Shown here: positions 11,985-22,607 of the stretch, piece by piece
Numbering within the stretch: the first letter of the stretch is position 1
How the letters are laid out: every line of letters starts with the position of its first letter
From: Acanthochromis polyacanthus
Lineage: Eukaryota; Chordata; Actinopteri; Pomacentridae
Length of the DNA: 64,000 nucleotides
Direction of reading: 5' to 3'
NCBI RefSeq assembly: GCF_021347895.1
Contig: NC_067122.1
Span: 39,924,082-39,988,081, forward strand
Made by a program: the position numbers and the translations under genes
Notes under the pieces: model-generated
What the model saw: only the letters and a program-made list of their open reading frames with translations
What the model was told of the DNA's origin: nothing
The model's database searches: none

Positions 11985-13299
11985 GCCCTTACAGTAGCAA
12001 CTTGTCAGTATCAAGGTATACTTTGCTCTGTTGCCTAATTTACACTAAATGGGACTGCTATTTACAAAATGAACATCATTCTATATTCTAAAACCATCAA
12101 AACTCGCGACTGAAACCATAAAATCATTAAGACACTGTTTACTGAGGTAATAAAACAAGTGAGAAGTTGAGTCATTTTCTCAAGGACTTGAATACAAATA
12201 TGAGCTTCTTGCAGCTGGATTAATTGCCCCCTGCTGGCCATTAAAAAGAATGCAGAATTAAGGCACTTTCGTAGTGACTGCACTTTAAGCTTTTGAATAC
12301 AGATTATGAAAGAGTCAAAGCAAACCAGCTTCCAGCTAAGAAAGAATAAAGTGTAGATTTTGCCAAATATAGCTGAAGAGCATCTGTGCTTAAAGGACTT
12401 TGGGGCAGTTTTTGGTAGAGAGGAGAACTCACTGTTGCTAGGAGGGTTTGGAGTAAATAAATATGTGAAGATTCCTGGAAGATTTTTTTTTTCTTTTTCC
12501 ATCATTTCCAGGGCTTTCACGTAGGGTTTATGGAAATGAAAATACTGTTTTAAGTTGAAGAATCTAATCTGTGATGTAGAGATTAAAAAGAAAGAATAAA
12601 GTATTCTGTATCCTGCAGGATAATGAGATCATGGGTGCTCTGCACATTATTATGAACGCTCCAAGCCTGGATTTGTCCTTGATATTAACTGGAAGTAAAA
12701 AAGAGGCTTCATGTGAAACGTAACCCATATTTTAACTAACAGCTAAGACTTTGATACTCAGCAGAAGATATCCATTGGTGGTCCTCTGTGCAACAGAAGT
12801 GTCTCTGGTTTTATCAGTGAAAAAAAAAAGAACTTCCCCAAAACCTTTGTTCTTCTTTGTGGGGTCATTGTTGCAAGAGAATACCAACAATCCATATCTT
12901 AGAATGTAATATGTCGTGTGTGAAGCGTCCCTAAAATGAATAAATTTACCATTTAACAAAGAGGCCAGTAGTTTATTCTACTGAAATTTCATTGAAATTA
13001 CTCTTTGCTGTTTACACATTAGAAATGGGACCACTCAGGCATTAGAATGTTTACTGTATTAACACTGACAGCACACTTCTTTTTTCCTATTATGTCAATG
13101 ATGTGTTTAAGAATGAAACATTTCATATGATAAACATGTTTTGATGCTGCTGCATATACAGAGAACCCATAAGCCCCACAATATTGGTTTCTTTTTATCA
13201 GCAGCACATGAAGCTTATTTAAAAATGTAATTATGCTGTGGCGGGTCGAGACTCGAGGCAAACAATGCAGCATAAGATGATAAATGCACAGCTCCGTCA
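11985..13299. other. no gene identified
   Basis: AT-rich unassigned DNA up to the 460-bp repeat. The CCCCCTGCTGGCCA string near 12230 is often seen in fish repeats but is too short to assign. Confidence 0.5.
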
Positions 13300-13759
13300 G
13301 CTATGAATATCTTTTCATTTTACCAGCTTTTCTTCACCTTTCTGAGCTCCCATTGTTGGTCGCAACAGAAGGTTAGCCTTTCAGTCTATCGGACCAACAC
13401 GGTGTCACGGGGATTCGTGAAACTGTCACGTCAGTTTTTGTTTCGGTTTCGTGCGCACCAACACGATGTCGTCATGTTTTTCGTGCCGCTCACCACGAGC
13501 GAAACCCGCTGTGGTAATCACATCTGAAAGTGGTTTATACCGGCGGATTCATGACGATCTAAGCAGTCCATTGGCGTTTGCGGCCGCCGCTGCGGCCGCC
13601 GGACATTCTTTGAATTCCTATGCAAATTCGGCGGATTCATGACGATTTAAGCTGTCCATCGGCGTTTGCGGCCGCCGCCGATGCGGCCGCCGCCGATGCC
13701 AGACATCCGGCCGCAACAGCGGATGTCTGTCGGCCGCAAACGCCGATGGACAGCTTAAA
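13300..13759. repeat. 460-bp direct repeat, left copy (left arm of foldback)
   Basis: Identical by eye to 20415-20874. The first 95 bases are flank and the rest (13395-13759) is the left arm of a foldback transposon, ending just past its dyad centre. The LINE begins immediately after it, so the pair behaves like a very long target-site duplication. Confidence 0.9.
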
Positions 13760-16700
13760 AAGAATAAAAATCTTAGACCATTTTTCAAAATTAAAAGCAG
13801 ACATTTGTCTCCTACAAGAAACCCACCTACAAAAATCTGAAGAAAAATTACTTACTGGCTTAAATTTCAATCAGGTTTATTCTGCCTCTTATAACAGTAG
13901 ACAAAGAGGAGTCTCTATACTTATTCATAAGAGGCTACTTTTTACTTTAAATGACATAATAGTTGACTCAGAAGGCAGATACATTATTATCCAGGCAACT
14001 ATATTTAATAAAGAATATACGATTGGGAATTTGTACGCCCCTAATAATGATGATCCGGCCTTTTTTCATTCATTTTTCTCTCAACTATCTGATTTAACAG
14101 CAAATTCAACTGTTATCATTGGAGGAGACTTCAACACAGTCCTAAATCCATCAGTAGATCGCTCCAATAACACAACACGTACAAGGCAATCTCAATCTGC
14201 TAAAGTAATAGAGGAATATATGGATGATTTTGGCCTTGGCGACAGCTGGAGACTAAAAAATCCAACAAAGAAGGAATTCACCTTCCATTCCTCGGTGCAT
14301 CGATCATTTTCAAGAATTGATTTTTTTCTTACAAATAATTCTATTACCGAGAAAGCTTCTACAAGAATACACCCCATTATTATCAGCGACCATGCACCAG
14401 TCTCCCTCTCCTTACAAACTGACCTCACCTTTAAACCACCTCCTACATGGCGTTTTAACATCTCACTGTTAAAAGATGAAGAGTTCGATAAGATCATAAG
14501 GAGAGAGTGGGCAGACTATTTGGAAGTGAATGACTCCCCAAACTCATCTCCATCTTTACTCTGGGAAGCAGGGAAAGCAGTACTTAGAGGTAAAATTATT
14601 TCATATTCATCGTATAAAAAGAAACAAGATCAAAAATTAGAAAAAGATCTAGAAGATAAAATTAAACAACTAACTGATGAATATACAACAAACCCAAATA
14701 ATCAGATATGGACTGAATTACAAAATACAAAAATACAGCTAGATGAGATGTTATCCAAAAGGACCGAGTTCATAATACAACAACTGAGATACAACAACTT
14801 TGAGCATAATAACAAATCAGGTAAATTTCTTGCAAACCAACTCCAACGCAATCGGGAAAAATCTCTCATAACAGCGATAAAAGGGACAACTGGTGAGTAT
14901 ACGCAATCACCAGAAGAAATTAATCATATTTTCTACAATTATTATAGGAATCTGTATTCAGAAAATAACAAACCCAACCCTGAGCATATTGAGGCATTTC
15001 TCACTAGCTTAAATATGCCTCAGTTATCTACTGAACATAAAAATATCCTAGATGCTCCACTGTCCATAAATGAGCTGTCCAGTGCTCTAGACAGTATGCC
15101 TAATGGTAAGGCACCAGGTCCAGACGGTTTTCCGGCCGAATTTCTGAAGCACTTCTGGTCAACGCTGGCTCCACAGTTTTTTAGATTAGTAACAGAAATT
15201 AAAACCAGTGGTCACATACAGCCTCACATGAACACAGCAGCAATTAAACTTTTATTAAAACCAGATAAAGACCCGACCCTTCCGTCAAGTTATCGCCCGA
15301 TATCACTAATTAACACCGACATTAAAATTATTGCAAAGGCCTTGGCATCTAGACTAGAGACAGTAATTTCAACAATTATTCATAATGATCAAACCGGCTT
15401 TATTAAAGGTCGACACTCTACCAACAACGTAAGAAGGCTCTTAAATTTGATTAACATGTCACAGCGGCAGGACAAAAAGGCAGTTGTCATATCGTTGGAT
15501 GCAGAAAAAGCCTTTGACAAAGTTAACTGGTCCTTCCTCTTTGCTGTTCTAAATAAGCTTGGCTTTGGAGAGTCATTTATTCACTGGGTATCAGCACTAT
15601 ATGATTCTCCCAAAGCTACTGTCACCACTAATGGAATCGCCTCAAAGACTTTCACCTTACAGAGAGGCACCAGACAGGGCTGTCCACTCTCTCCTTTGTT
15701 ATTTGCGATATTCATTGAGCCGTTGGCAACAGCTGTGCGCCAGGATGTCAGGATCCAAGGAATCCGCTCTGGGGCAACAGAACACAAAATTAATTTATAC
15801 GCAGATGATATATTACTTTATTTAGAAGAACCGGCTATTTCATTAAGGGAAGTATTTAATTTAATAACTACATTTTCAGAGTTATCAGATTATTCCATAA
15901 ATTGGACAAAATCAACATTACTTCCGATCACAGAAAATTCATGGAGTCCTGCAGACCAAGACCCTCACTACTCTTTCCCTACAGGCAACTTAAAATACTT
16001 AGGCATAAAAATTTCACCTAAATTATCTGAATTAACTCACTTAAATTTTTCCCCATTACTGGATAACATCACCAATGACCTACAGCGCTGGAACAATCTC
16101 CCTATATCTCTTATGGGACGAATAGCTACTATCAAAATGAAAATCCTACCAAAAATAAATTACTTCTTTGCAATGATTCCATTCAAACCAACGTCCAACT
16201 GGTTCCAGTCGCTGGACTCGGCTATCACAAAATTTTACTGGAATAATAAAAAAGCAAAAATCAGTCTATCTACTCTTCAGAAAAGTAAAGCCGAAGGAGG
16301 TCTAGAAGCACCAAATTTTATGCATTATTATTTAGCTAACCAGCTACAATATCTTATTCTATGGACACAACCTACCATAGATGCCAACTGTTGGTTAGAA
16401 TTAGAACAGAAGGATTGCAATAGCATCAGACTTTCAGACATACTCTTTATTACAACATCCATCAAACGACATAACTGTTTTAAAAACCCAATGATTTCCT
16501 CCACCTTGACCGCTTGGTGGAAGGCATTAGAAATTGCAAACTCTAAATTGGAGCCCTGTAAGTTTTCTCCCATTTGGTACAACCCTGATTTTCAAGTTAA
16601 CAATCAGCCGCTCCATCTAGCTGTTTGGGAGCAGAATGGAATCGCACATCTCCACCACCTCTTTTCAGATAATACGTTCATGTCATATACAAACTTGCTT

Positions 16701-17486
16701 CAAAAATACAAAATAAAAAACGGGAATTTTTTACATTATCTTCAAGTTAAAAATATTATTAAGAAACGAATCCCAACACTTCAAAGCACGCTCCGGCCGC
16801 CGGCATTAGCTGAAGCAATCATAAAGCTCTCTCCGACAACAACTAAAACCCTCTCTAAAATATATAAGTTACTCTTAAGCACTGATACAATACATTTACC
16901 TATTTCTAAATGGGAGTCAGACCTATCTATATCTCCGGAACCAGACTTCTGGACTCAAATTTGCGATAATGCATTTAAAATGACAAAACACACAAACTTA
17001 CAACTCATCCAATACAAAATCCTCCATAGAACACATATTACTCAATATATGATGAACAAAATGGGATTCTCCGACTCCGACATCTGTCTCCAGTGCTCCC
17101 AGAACACTGCTGATACTTATTTTCATGCTCTATGGCTGTGCACCCCCGTAAAAAATTTCTGGACCAACGTCTCAGAAAAACTTTCCGCTATCTTAAACTG
17201 CAGGATTTCTCTATCTCCAAGTCTGTGTTTACTTGGCGACTTAACAACAACGGACCTACCACGCAAACAATCTCAATCTTTACTTGTAGCCCTCGCCATT
17301 GCCAAAAAAACAATCCTTGTTAACTGGAAAAATAAGCAATCTCTGAACATTAATCTGTGGTTGAACCTCCTAATAAATCACATTTCAATGGAGAAAATCT
17401 CTGCTTCAAATAAAAATCAGTTGTTAAATTTTATACAAACATGGTCACCGTATGTTAACTACCTTAACTTAAACCTGGTAACCTGA
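13620..17486 (+). CDS. L1-type ORF2: endonuclease-reverse transcriptase
   Basis: One open frame of 1288 codons. LINE sequence starts only at about residue 47; the first 46 residues are translated foldback repeat. The APE-type endonuclease (about 47-270) lacks its first strand but shows QETHL (66-70), GGDFN (168-172) and SDHAP (256-260). The RT (about 480-760) has KAPGPDGFP near 497, DAEKAFDKVNW, RQGCPLSP and YADD at 727-730 (15798-15809). A C-terminal CCHC knuckle starts at C1156. No stop or frameshift interrupts it. The family nicks target DNA and copies its own RNA at the nick. ORF1 is absent, so the copy is 5'-truncated. I use the in-frame ATG at 13620; another in-frame ATG at 13746 lies just before the LINE part. 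Neither is a native LINE start. Confidence 0.9.
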   Translation: MQIRRIHDDLSCPSAFAAAADAAAADARHPAATADVCRPQTPMDSLKRIKILDHFSKLKADICLLQETHLQKSEEKLLTGLNFNQVYSASYNSRQRGVSILIHKRLLFTLNDIIVDSEGRYIIIQATIFNKEYTIGNLYAPNNDDPAFFHSFFSQLSDLTANSTVIIGGDFNTVLNPSVDRSNNTTRTRQSQSAKVIEEYMDDFGLGDSWRLKNPTKKEFTFHSSVHRSFSRIDFFLTNNSITEKASTRIHPIIISDHAPVSLSLQTDLTFKPPPTWRFNISLLKDEEFDKIIRREWADYLEVNDSPNSSPSLLWEAGKAVLRGKIISYSSYKKKQDQKLEKDLEDKIKQLTDEYTTNPNNQIWTELQNTKIQLDEMLSKRTEFIIQQLRYNNFEHNNKSGKFLANQLQRNREKSLITAIKGTTGEYTQSPEEINHIFYNYYRNLYSENNKPNPEHIEAFLTSLNMPQLSTEHKNILDAPLSINELSSALDSMPNGKAPGPDGFPAEFLKHFWSTLAPQFFRLVTEIKTSGHIQPHMNTAAIKLLLKPDKDPTLPSSYRPISLINTDIKIIAKALASRLETVISTIIHNDQTGFIKGRHSTNNVRRLLNLINMSQRQDKKAVVISLDAEKAFDKVNWSFLFAVLNKLGFGESFIHWVSALYDSPKATVTTNGIASKTFTLQRGTRQGCPLSPLLFAIFIEPLATAVRQDVRIQGIRSGATEHKINLYADDILLYLEEPAISLREVFNLITTFSELSDYSINWTKSTLLPITENSWSPADQDPHYSFPTGNLKYLGIKISPKLSELTHLNFSPLLDNITNDLQRWNNLPISLMGRIATIKMKILPKINYFFAMIPFKPTSNWFQSLDSAITKFYWNNKKAKISLSTLQKSKAEGGLEAPNFMHYYLANQLQYLILWTQPTIDANCWLELEQKDCNSIRLSDILFITTSIKRHNCFKNPMISSTLTAWWKALEIANSKLEPCKFSPIWYNPDFQVNNQPLHLAVWEQNGIAHLHHLFSDNTFMSYTNLLQKYKIKNGNFLHYLQVKNIIKKRIPTLQSTLRPPALAEAIIKLSPTTTKTLSKIYKLLLSTDTIHLPISKWESDLSISPEPDFWTQICDNAFKMTKHTNLQLIQYKILHRTHITQYMMNKMGFSDSDICLQCSQNTADTYFHALWLCTPVKNFWTNVSEKLSAILNCRISLSPSLCLLGDLTTTDLPRKQSQSLLVALAIAKKTILVNWKNKQSLNINLWLNLLINHISMEKISASNKNQLLNFIQTWSPYVNYLNLNLVT

Positions 17487-20383
17487 CTCTGCCTGTTAGC
17501 GAAAACCACCACATCACCCCAATAGATGTTGCTGCTTATGTATGTTGGCATTGTGTAACTAATGATTGTCTTCAGTTAGGAACCCAGTCGCTGTCAGCAG
17601 GATCGAGCGGGCCGTATCGACGACAACTCACAGTCAACAACTCCCCAGGATCCTCTGTCTATATGCATGAATGGCTAACTTGGTGTTACTGCATGCTTGG
17701 CTAATCTTCCAGGTGCTGTCCCCTGTGGCTCGATGTGGTTGGCCTTGTTCCCCGGGCGGCGCTCGGTTTGGGCGGGCGCCGGGTCGCCTCGGGGGCTGGG
17801 GGTCGTGGGGGGCTGGTGGCGTCCTGCGGGGTGGCTGCTTCTGTGGGGGGCATGGTGGGCGGTTCGGCTCGGTCGGGTGCCTGGTTTGGGCGCCCGCCGG
17901 GTCGCCATCTGCGACTAAAAGTGTCGTGGATGGCGGCCCGGCGGTCGTCTGGGTCTGGCGCCCGGTCGGGCTGGGTCGCCTGTCGTGTTCTCTTCATGGG
18001 GGTGGCCGCTTTGTGTGGTGTCGTTGGCCCCCCGTGGTTCCCTTGGCGCTTGTGGTGGCCTGGCGGCCGTCTGGATCGGGCGCTGCCCCCCGGGTCTCTG
18101 CTGGGTCGCAATGCGTCTCGGCCGTCTCCCGGTGCCCGCGGCGGGTGCTGTGCGGGGGTGTTGCCCGGGGGCTCGGGGCGGCGCTGTTCCGGCATGGCCT
18201 GTTGCTCTTCGGCTAGGGGTTGCGGTTCCGGCCTGGTGGGTCTCTGGGTGCCCCGTGGTACCCTCTCCTCTCCCCCTCCTCCTCCTTGCCTTTTTCCCCC
18301 CTTGCCTCCCTCCTCCCGTCTTCCTCCGCCTCCTTGTCCCCTCTCCCTCGCCCCCTCCCTCCTCCCTCCCCCTCGTCTTCCCGCTCTGCTGCCTGTCCTC
18401 TCCTTTCTTGTCGTCTCCTCCTCCCCCTCCTTCTCCTGCCTTCCGCCCTCCCCCTGGGGGGTGGGGCGGGGGATGGGTGTGGGATGGGAGGGCGGGTGCG
18501 GGATGGGGTGGGGGGCTTGGGGGGCGGGGGGGGAGGAGGGTAGGGGGAGGGGGACCGGGTGCGGTGCGCGGGGGCGTTCTGGCCTGGCCTGCGCCATCTG
18601 CCCGCTGGGGCGCCGGGGCTGGGGGTGGGGTGGGGGGTTGGGGATTGGGGTGGGGGGGTGTATGGGGGGCACTGGGCGCGCGCGCACCTCCCTCCGCCTG
18701 GCTGGGTGGGGCCCCGTTGATCGCTCCTCTTAAATCACTTCACAAACTTCGCACAATACAACTTGTAAATATACACATAGGGCACACAACATATCCCTCG
18801 GGGGGGGGTGGAGAGGTCATATTCCTACTCCACAATTCCCCTCCAATTTTAATGCACCACACTACCTGGGGGGTGGGTGGTTATGGGGTGGGACGTCATT
18901 AGACGGGATGGGCCCCAGTGCAGTGTTGTGCTGTGGCCCCCCGTCTATGCCCCCACCCTGACACTTCTTCCCCCAATTTTAACGCACCACATACACATTC
19001 ACATTTTGGGCTTGCGGTGAGGCTGAGTGGGGGTTTCGTTACCCTGTGCTCTGCCTCACCGACCCCCCAATCCTAAGACACCACACATACTTGTATATAC
19101 ACTTGGGTGGGTCACATTCACGGTGCAGGGCGAGTATTCACCAGTTGGGGAACTGGTGAACTCAGTAACAGGGCAACTCACAATAGTTTTACTGGCGTGA
19201 TCTCCGGGGCCTCTCCCTGCCGGGCCCGAGGGCCTGGGTTGTTGCGCCTCCCCTGGTGCTCCTTCCTCTCCCTCCCTCCTCCCCTCCCTCCCTCCCTCCC
19301 TCAGGGTCACGTCTCTCTGGGCGGCCGGAGGTGGGCTGGGCTCGTCTGCCCTTTCGGTGCCGTTGCCCGGTCCCTTGGTGCTGTTTTCCGGTGAGCGGGT
19401 GGCCTCCCGGATTTGGGTGTGGGAGGGGTGGCGTGGGTGGTGTGGTTGGATGGGGTGGGGTGGGGTGGCTGGGCGAGGGGTGGGGGGTGGCTTGGTGGGG
19501 GGGCGGGGGGGGTGTTGGGGGTGGGTTGTGGGTGGGCGGCATGGTGGGGGAGGGGGGTGGCGTGGGTGGGTGGCGGGGGGTGGGGCGGTGGGGGGGCGGG
19601 GGTTTGGGGTCTGGGGGGCGGGGGGTCGGGTTGTGGGGGGGACGGGGGGGAGGGCGGGTGGTCGTGGGGGAGGTGGGGCTGTGGGCCGGTGGGGCGCCGT
19701 GGGGGTCCGCTATGGCCCGTTCTGCTGCCCGGGCCTTGGGGCTCTGGCTGTGTCGGGAGGGGGTCGCTCCGGGCTCCTGGGCTGGGTCTCCGCTTGGTGG
19801 CTCCTGCGGGGGGGCTGGGTGGACCTCCTTGGGCTGGAGGGGACAGCTCCCTCCTTTTGGTGGAGGTTTTCATGCATGTCAGACCCACCACACCGGCACC
19901 TACCAAAACTCAATAGTGTGTGTTCCTCCGGTTGCTGAGTCAGTGGAGGTTGCTGGGTTAGTGTCTGTGGATCTCACTCTGCTCTATCTATCCTTCTTGT
20001 GGCCTCCTGACATCTTCATGATTGATCCGTTGGGACTTTGTCGTATTAGGTGTTTGTGAAGGGTTTTAGATTTGTAAATGGTTTTAAGGTATGAATTAAA
20101 GAGTACAAACAAATAAAATGCACCTTTTCTCTTAGAACACTGTCTATGCCTCACCTTTCTGTCTGTCCTGTGTTTGTTTTATGTTTCACTTGGGTGTGCA
20201 CAGCCCTCAATGGCATAATGTAGAAAACAGCTTGAAATAAACATGATAGGTTAATTTGCCATGAGGGCCGGTGATGGTCACAGTCACAAAGAAGAAAAAA
20301 AATTGCACATGAAGCTTAAGCAGTGGCACCATGAGTGGTTGGTGTCATTTTTTGAGCGGACTTGCAGACAAACAGAAAAGAAA
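17487..20383 (+). other. LINE 3' untranslated region, G/C-rich
   Basis: A 2.9-kb noncoding tail between the ORF2 stop and the poly(A). From 17740 to 19860 the plus strand is G-rich with many GGGG runs, broken by a C-rich block at 18260-18440. Long open frames on both strands here are composition artefacts rich in G, P, R and W. CCCCAATTTTAA-type units recur near 18838, 18971 and 19066. AATAAAA stands at about 20112 and AATAAA at about 20235, before the final tail. Confidence 0.75.
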
Positions 20384-20386
20384 AGA

Positions 20387-20414
<28 letters not shown>
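20384..20414 (+). other. poly(A) tail of LINE copy B
   Basis: Uninterrupted A tract after AAAAGAAAAG, directly abutting the right-hand 460-bp repeat. Confidence 0.85.
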
Positions 20415-20418
<4 letters not shown>

Positions 20419-20874
20419 TGAATATCTTTTCATTTTACCAGCTTTTCTTCACCTTTCTGAGCTCCCATTGTTGGTCGCAACAGAAGGTTAGCCTTTCAGT
20501 CTATCGGACCAACACGGTGTCACGGGGATTCGTGAAACTGTCACGTCAGTTTTTGTTTCGGTTTCGTGCGCACCAACACGATGTCGTCATGTTTTTCGTG
20601 CCGCTCACCACGAGCGAAACCCGCTGTGGTAATCACATCTGAAAGTGGTTTATACCGGCGGATTCATGACGATCTAAGCAGTCCATTGGCGTTTGCGGCC
20701 GCCGCTGCGGCCGCCGGACATTCTTTGAATTCCTATGCAAATTCGGCGGATTCATGACGATTTAAGCTGTCCATCGGCGTTTGCGGCCGCCGCCGATGCG
20801 GCCGCCGCCGATGCCAGACATCCGGCCGCAACAGCGGATGTCTGTCGGCCGCAAACGCCGATGGACAGCTTAAA
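20415..20874. repeat. 460-bp direct repeat, right copy
   Basis: Identical by eye to 13300-13759 (offset 7115). Unlike the left copy it runs on into the right arm of the foldback element at 20875, so this is the copy that keeps the original continuity. Confidence 0.9.
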
Positions 20875-21137
20875 TCGTCATGAATCCGCCGAATTTGCAT
20901 AGGAATTTAAAGAATGTCCGGCGGCCGAAGCGGCGGCCGAAGCGGCGGCCGCAGACGCCGATGGACTGCTTAGATCGTCATGAATCCGCCGGTATAAACC
21001 ACTTTCAGATGTGATTACCACAGCGGGTTTCGCTCGTGGTGAGCGGCACGAAAAACATGACGACATCGTGTTGGTGCGCACGAAACCGAAACAAAAACTG
21101 ACGTGACAGTTTCACGAATCCCCGTGAGACCGGGCTG
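20510..21137. mobile_element. foldback (palindromic) DNA transposon, 628 bp
   Basis: Two arms of about 310 bp are inverted copies of each other, centred near 20836, where GACATCCG...CGGATGTC forms the innermost stem. Ends are CAACACGGTGTCAC (left) and GTGAGACCGGGCTG (right). ATCGGAC is duplicated at 20503-20509 and 21138-21144 (7 bp). The arms carry NotI-like GCGGCCGC runs and short internal direct repeats (GGCGGATTCATGACGAT twice per arm). No coding capacity; superfamily not assigned. The ends match those of the 10.2-kb element at 35427-45608. Confidence 0.85.
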
Positions 21138-21144
21138 ATCGGAC

Positions 21145-22223
21145 AGGAGAAATAGCAAAACACAGGCGGTAGATGAGCCACATGTCAGCAAGAAAAAACA
21201 GACTGTAAACCACATCTGCAAACACTTCCATCCATTCATCTATCCATTCAGCCTGCAGCTTTAAACCCAGGGCATTCATGATGTGAAGAATTAGTCCTCA
21301 TCACTGTGCTTTTTATTTCACAAAATAATGGAAATTTAAAGACAACTGCTTAAAGCTCACTAAAATGAGAAACACAGCATTAAGGGAAACATTTAAAAAA
21401 ATATTAGAAAGATTGCAATAACCAACTGGGGTTTATTCAGCATAGCATATTAATTGGCAATGACAAACCAACAGCTTGGTTTCAACCCACATCACGAGCT
21501 TGCTGCATTTTGTCGAATGAAGTGAAAATATTCTGTGTTAATTCTGTTCACCTCTTGTAGTGAGCTGCTGTATTTCTAGCAACAAAGACTCTAGGTAGAC
21601 AGCTTCAGCAAACTCACAGTGCAAGACAGGGGTCACATGAAGCACAGATCAAGGCTATTTTTGTCGTGTAAAGTTGCACATTGTAGAGCTCAAAGAAAGC
21701 CCGAAGGGGTGGTTCAAAATAAAAGCAACATTTGAAAAACAATAGTTCAAAGGCTGGATGGCGAGCCACCAGTTGGGAACTACTCTTCTAGGGATGGTGG
21801 GGTTTCGTCAGTTGGTTGTTCCACCACTTTGGTGCAGACAGAAATATCTTGGCTGTTCCTGCATGAGTTGTCATGAAAGACATTCACAGTACCCTTAGGA
21901 TGAATCCTACAACAACAAAAAAAACTGTAGTCATCCGCTGACCTCGTCCAGCAAAGTTGAAATATAGTCACTGAAATATCTCTACTTGCACCAGATGTAT
22001 TTTATTTTGTTTAATTGATTGTTTTTTGATTATTTGTTTGTTTCTTTATAAAATACTTTCTTTTTGTGAATGGATACTTTCAAAAGCGAAAAACATCCTC
22101 TTCTGTTATAGTGCACTATGCAAAGTGTAATAACCACACAGAATACAGCAAGCAAGTGAAACTAATTTACTACACCTATTAGAAAATAATGCATATACTG
22201 CATACATAACTGTTTCTTATATG
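21145..22223. other. no gene identified
   Basis: Unassigned AT-rich DNA without repeats that I recognise. Confidence 0.5.
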
Positions 22224-22458
22224 CTACCATTCAAAAGTTTGGGGTCACCCAGACAGTTTCATTTTTCCTTGAAAACTCACACTTTTATTTATGCACAAGG
22301 GTTTTCTAATCATCAATGAGCCTTTCAACACCATTAGCTAACACAATGTAGCATTAGAACACAGGAGTGATGGTTGCTGGAAATGTTCCTCTGTACCTCT
22401 ATGTAGATATTCCATTAAAAATCAGCCGTTTCCAACTAGAATAGTCATTTACCACAAA
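22224..22458 (+). mobile_element. Tc1-type MITE, 3' part missing
   Basis: Starts CTACCATTCAAAAGTTTGGG and continues with the body seen again, in the other orientation, at 27701-28060 (ACAAGGGTTTTCTAATCATC, AGAATAGTCATTTACCAC). The right third is gone; a short SINE lies just beyond. Confidence 0.8.
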
Positions 22459-22467
22459 GTATACTAT

Positions 22468-22594
22468 CCATCCATCCATTCTCTATACACAGCTTTATCC
22501 TCACTAGGGTCGCGGGGGTGCTGGAGTCTATCCCAGCTGACTCGGGCCAAGGCAGGGGACACCCTGGACAGGTCGCCAGTCTGTCGCAGGGCTA
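22468..22594 (-). mobile_element. SINE fragment, 5'-truncated
   Basis: 127 bp of the same SINE family as at 8772, minus strand, retaining only the CCATCC-tail end. The 13-bp TSD CAAAGTATACTAT is present at 22455-22467 and 22595-22607. Confidence 0.9.
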
Positions 22595-22607
22595 CAAAGT
22601 ATACTAT

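Larger units (their letters stand above)
13760..20414 (+). mobile_element. L1-type LINE (copy B), 5'-truncated, young
   Basis: About 6.65 kb with ORF2, a long G/C-rich 3' region and a poly(A) tail at about 20384-20414. The element sits between two identical 460-bp repeats in the order expected for target-primed insertion (repeat, LINE, poly(A), repeat). Intact ORF2 and identical repeats point to recent insertion. Its RT is clearly distinct from that of copies A and C (different spacing and residues around DAEKAF and YADD). Confidence 0.9.

Noticed and set aside
17675..19940. Several long open frames on both strands in the G/C-rich block
   Set aside because: They are overlapping composition artefacts (G, R, P, W and L rich) with no domain pattern, inside a LINE 3' UTR.
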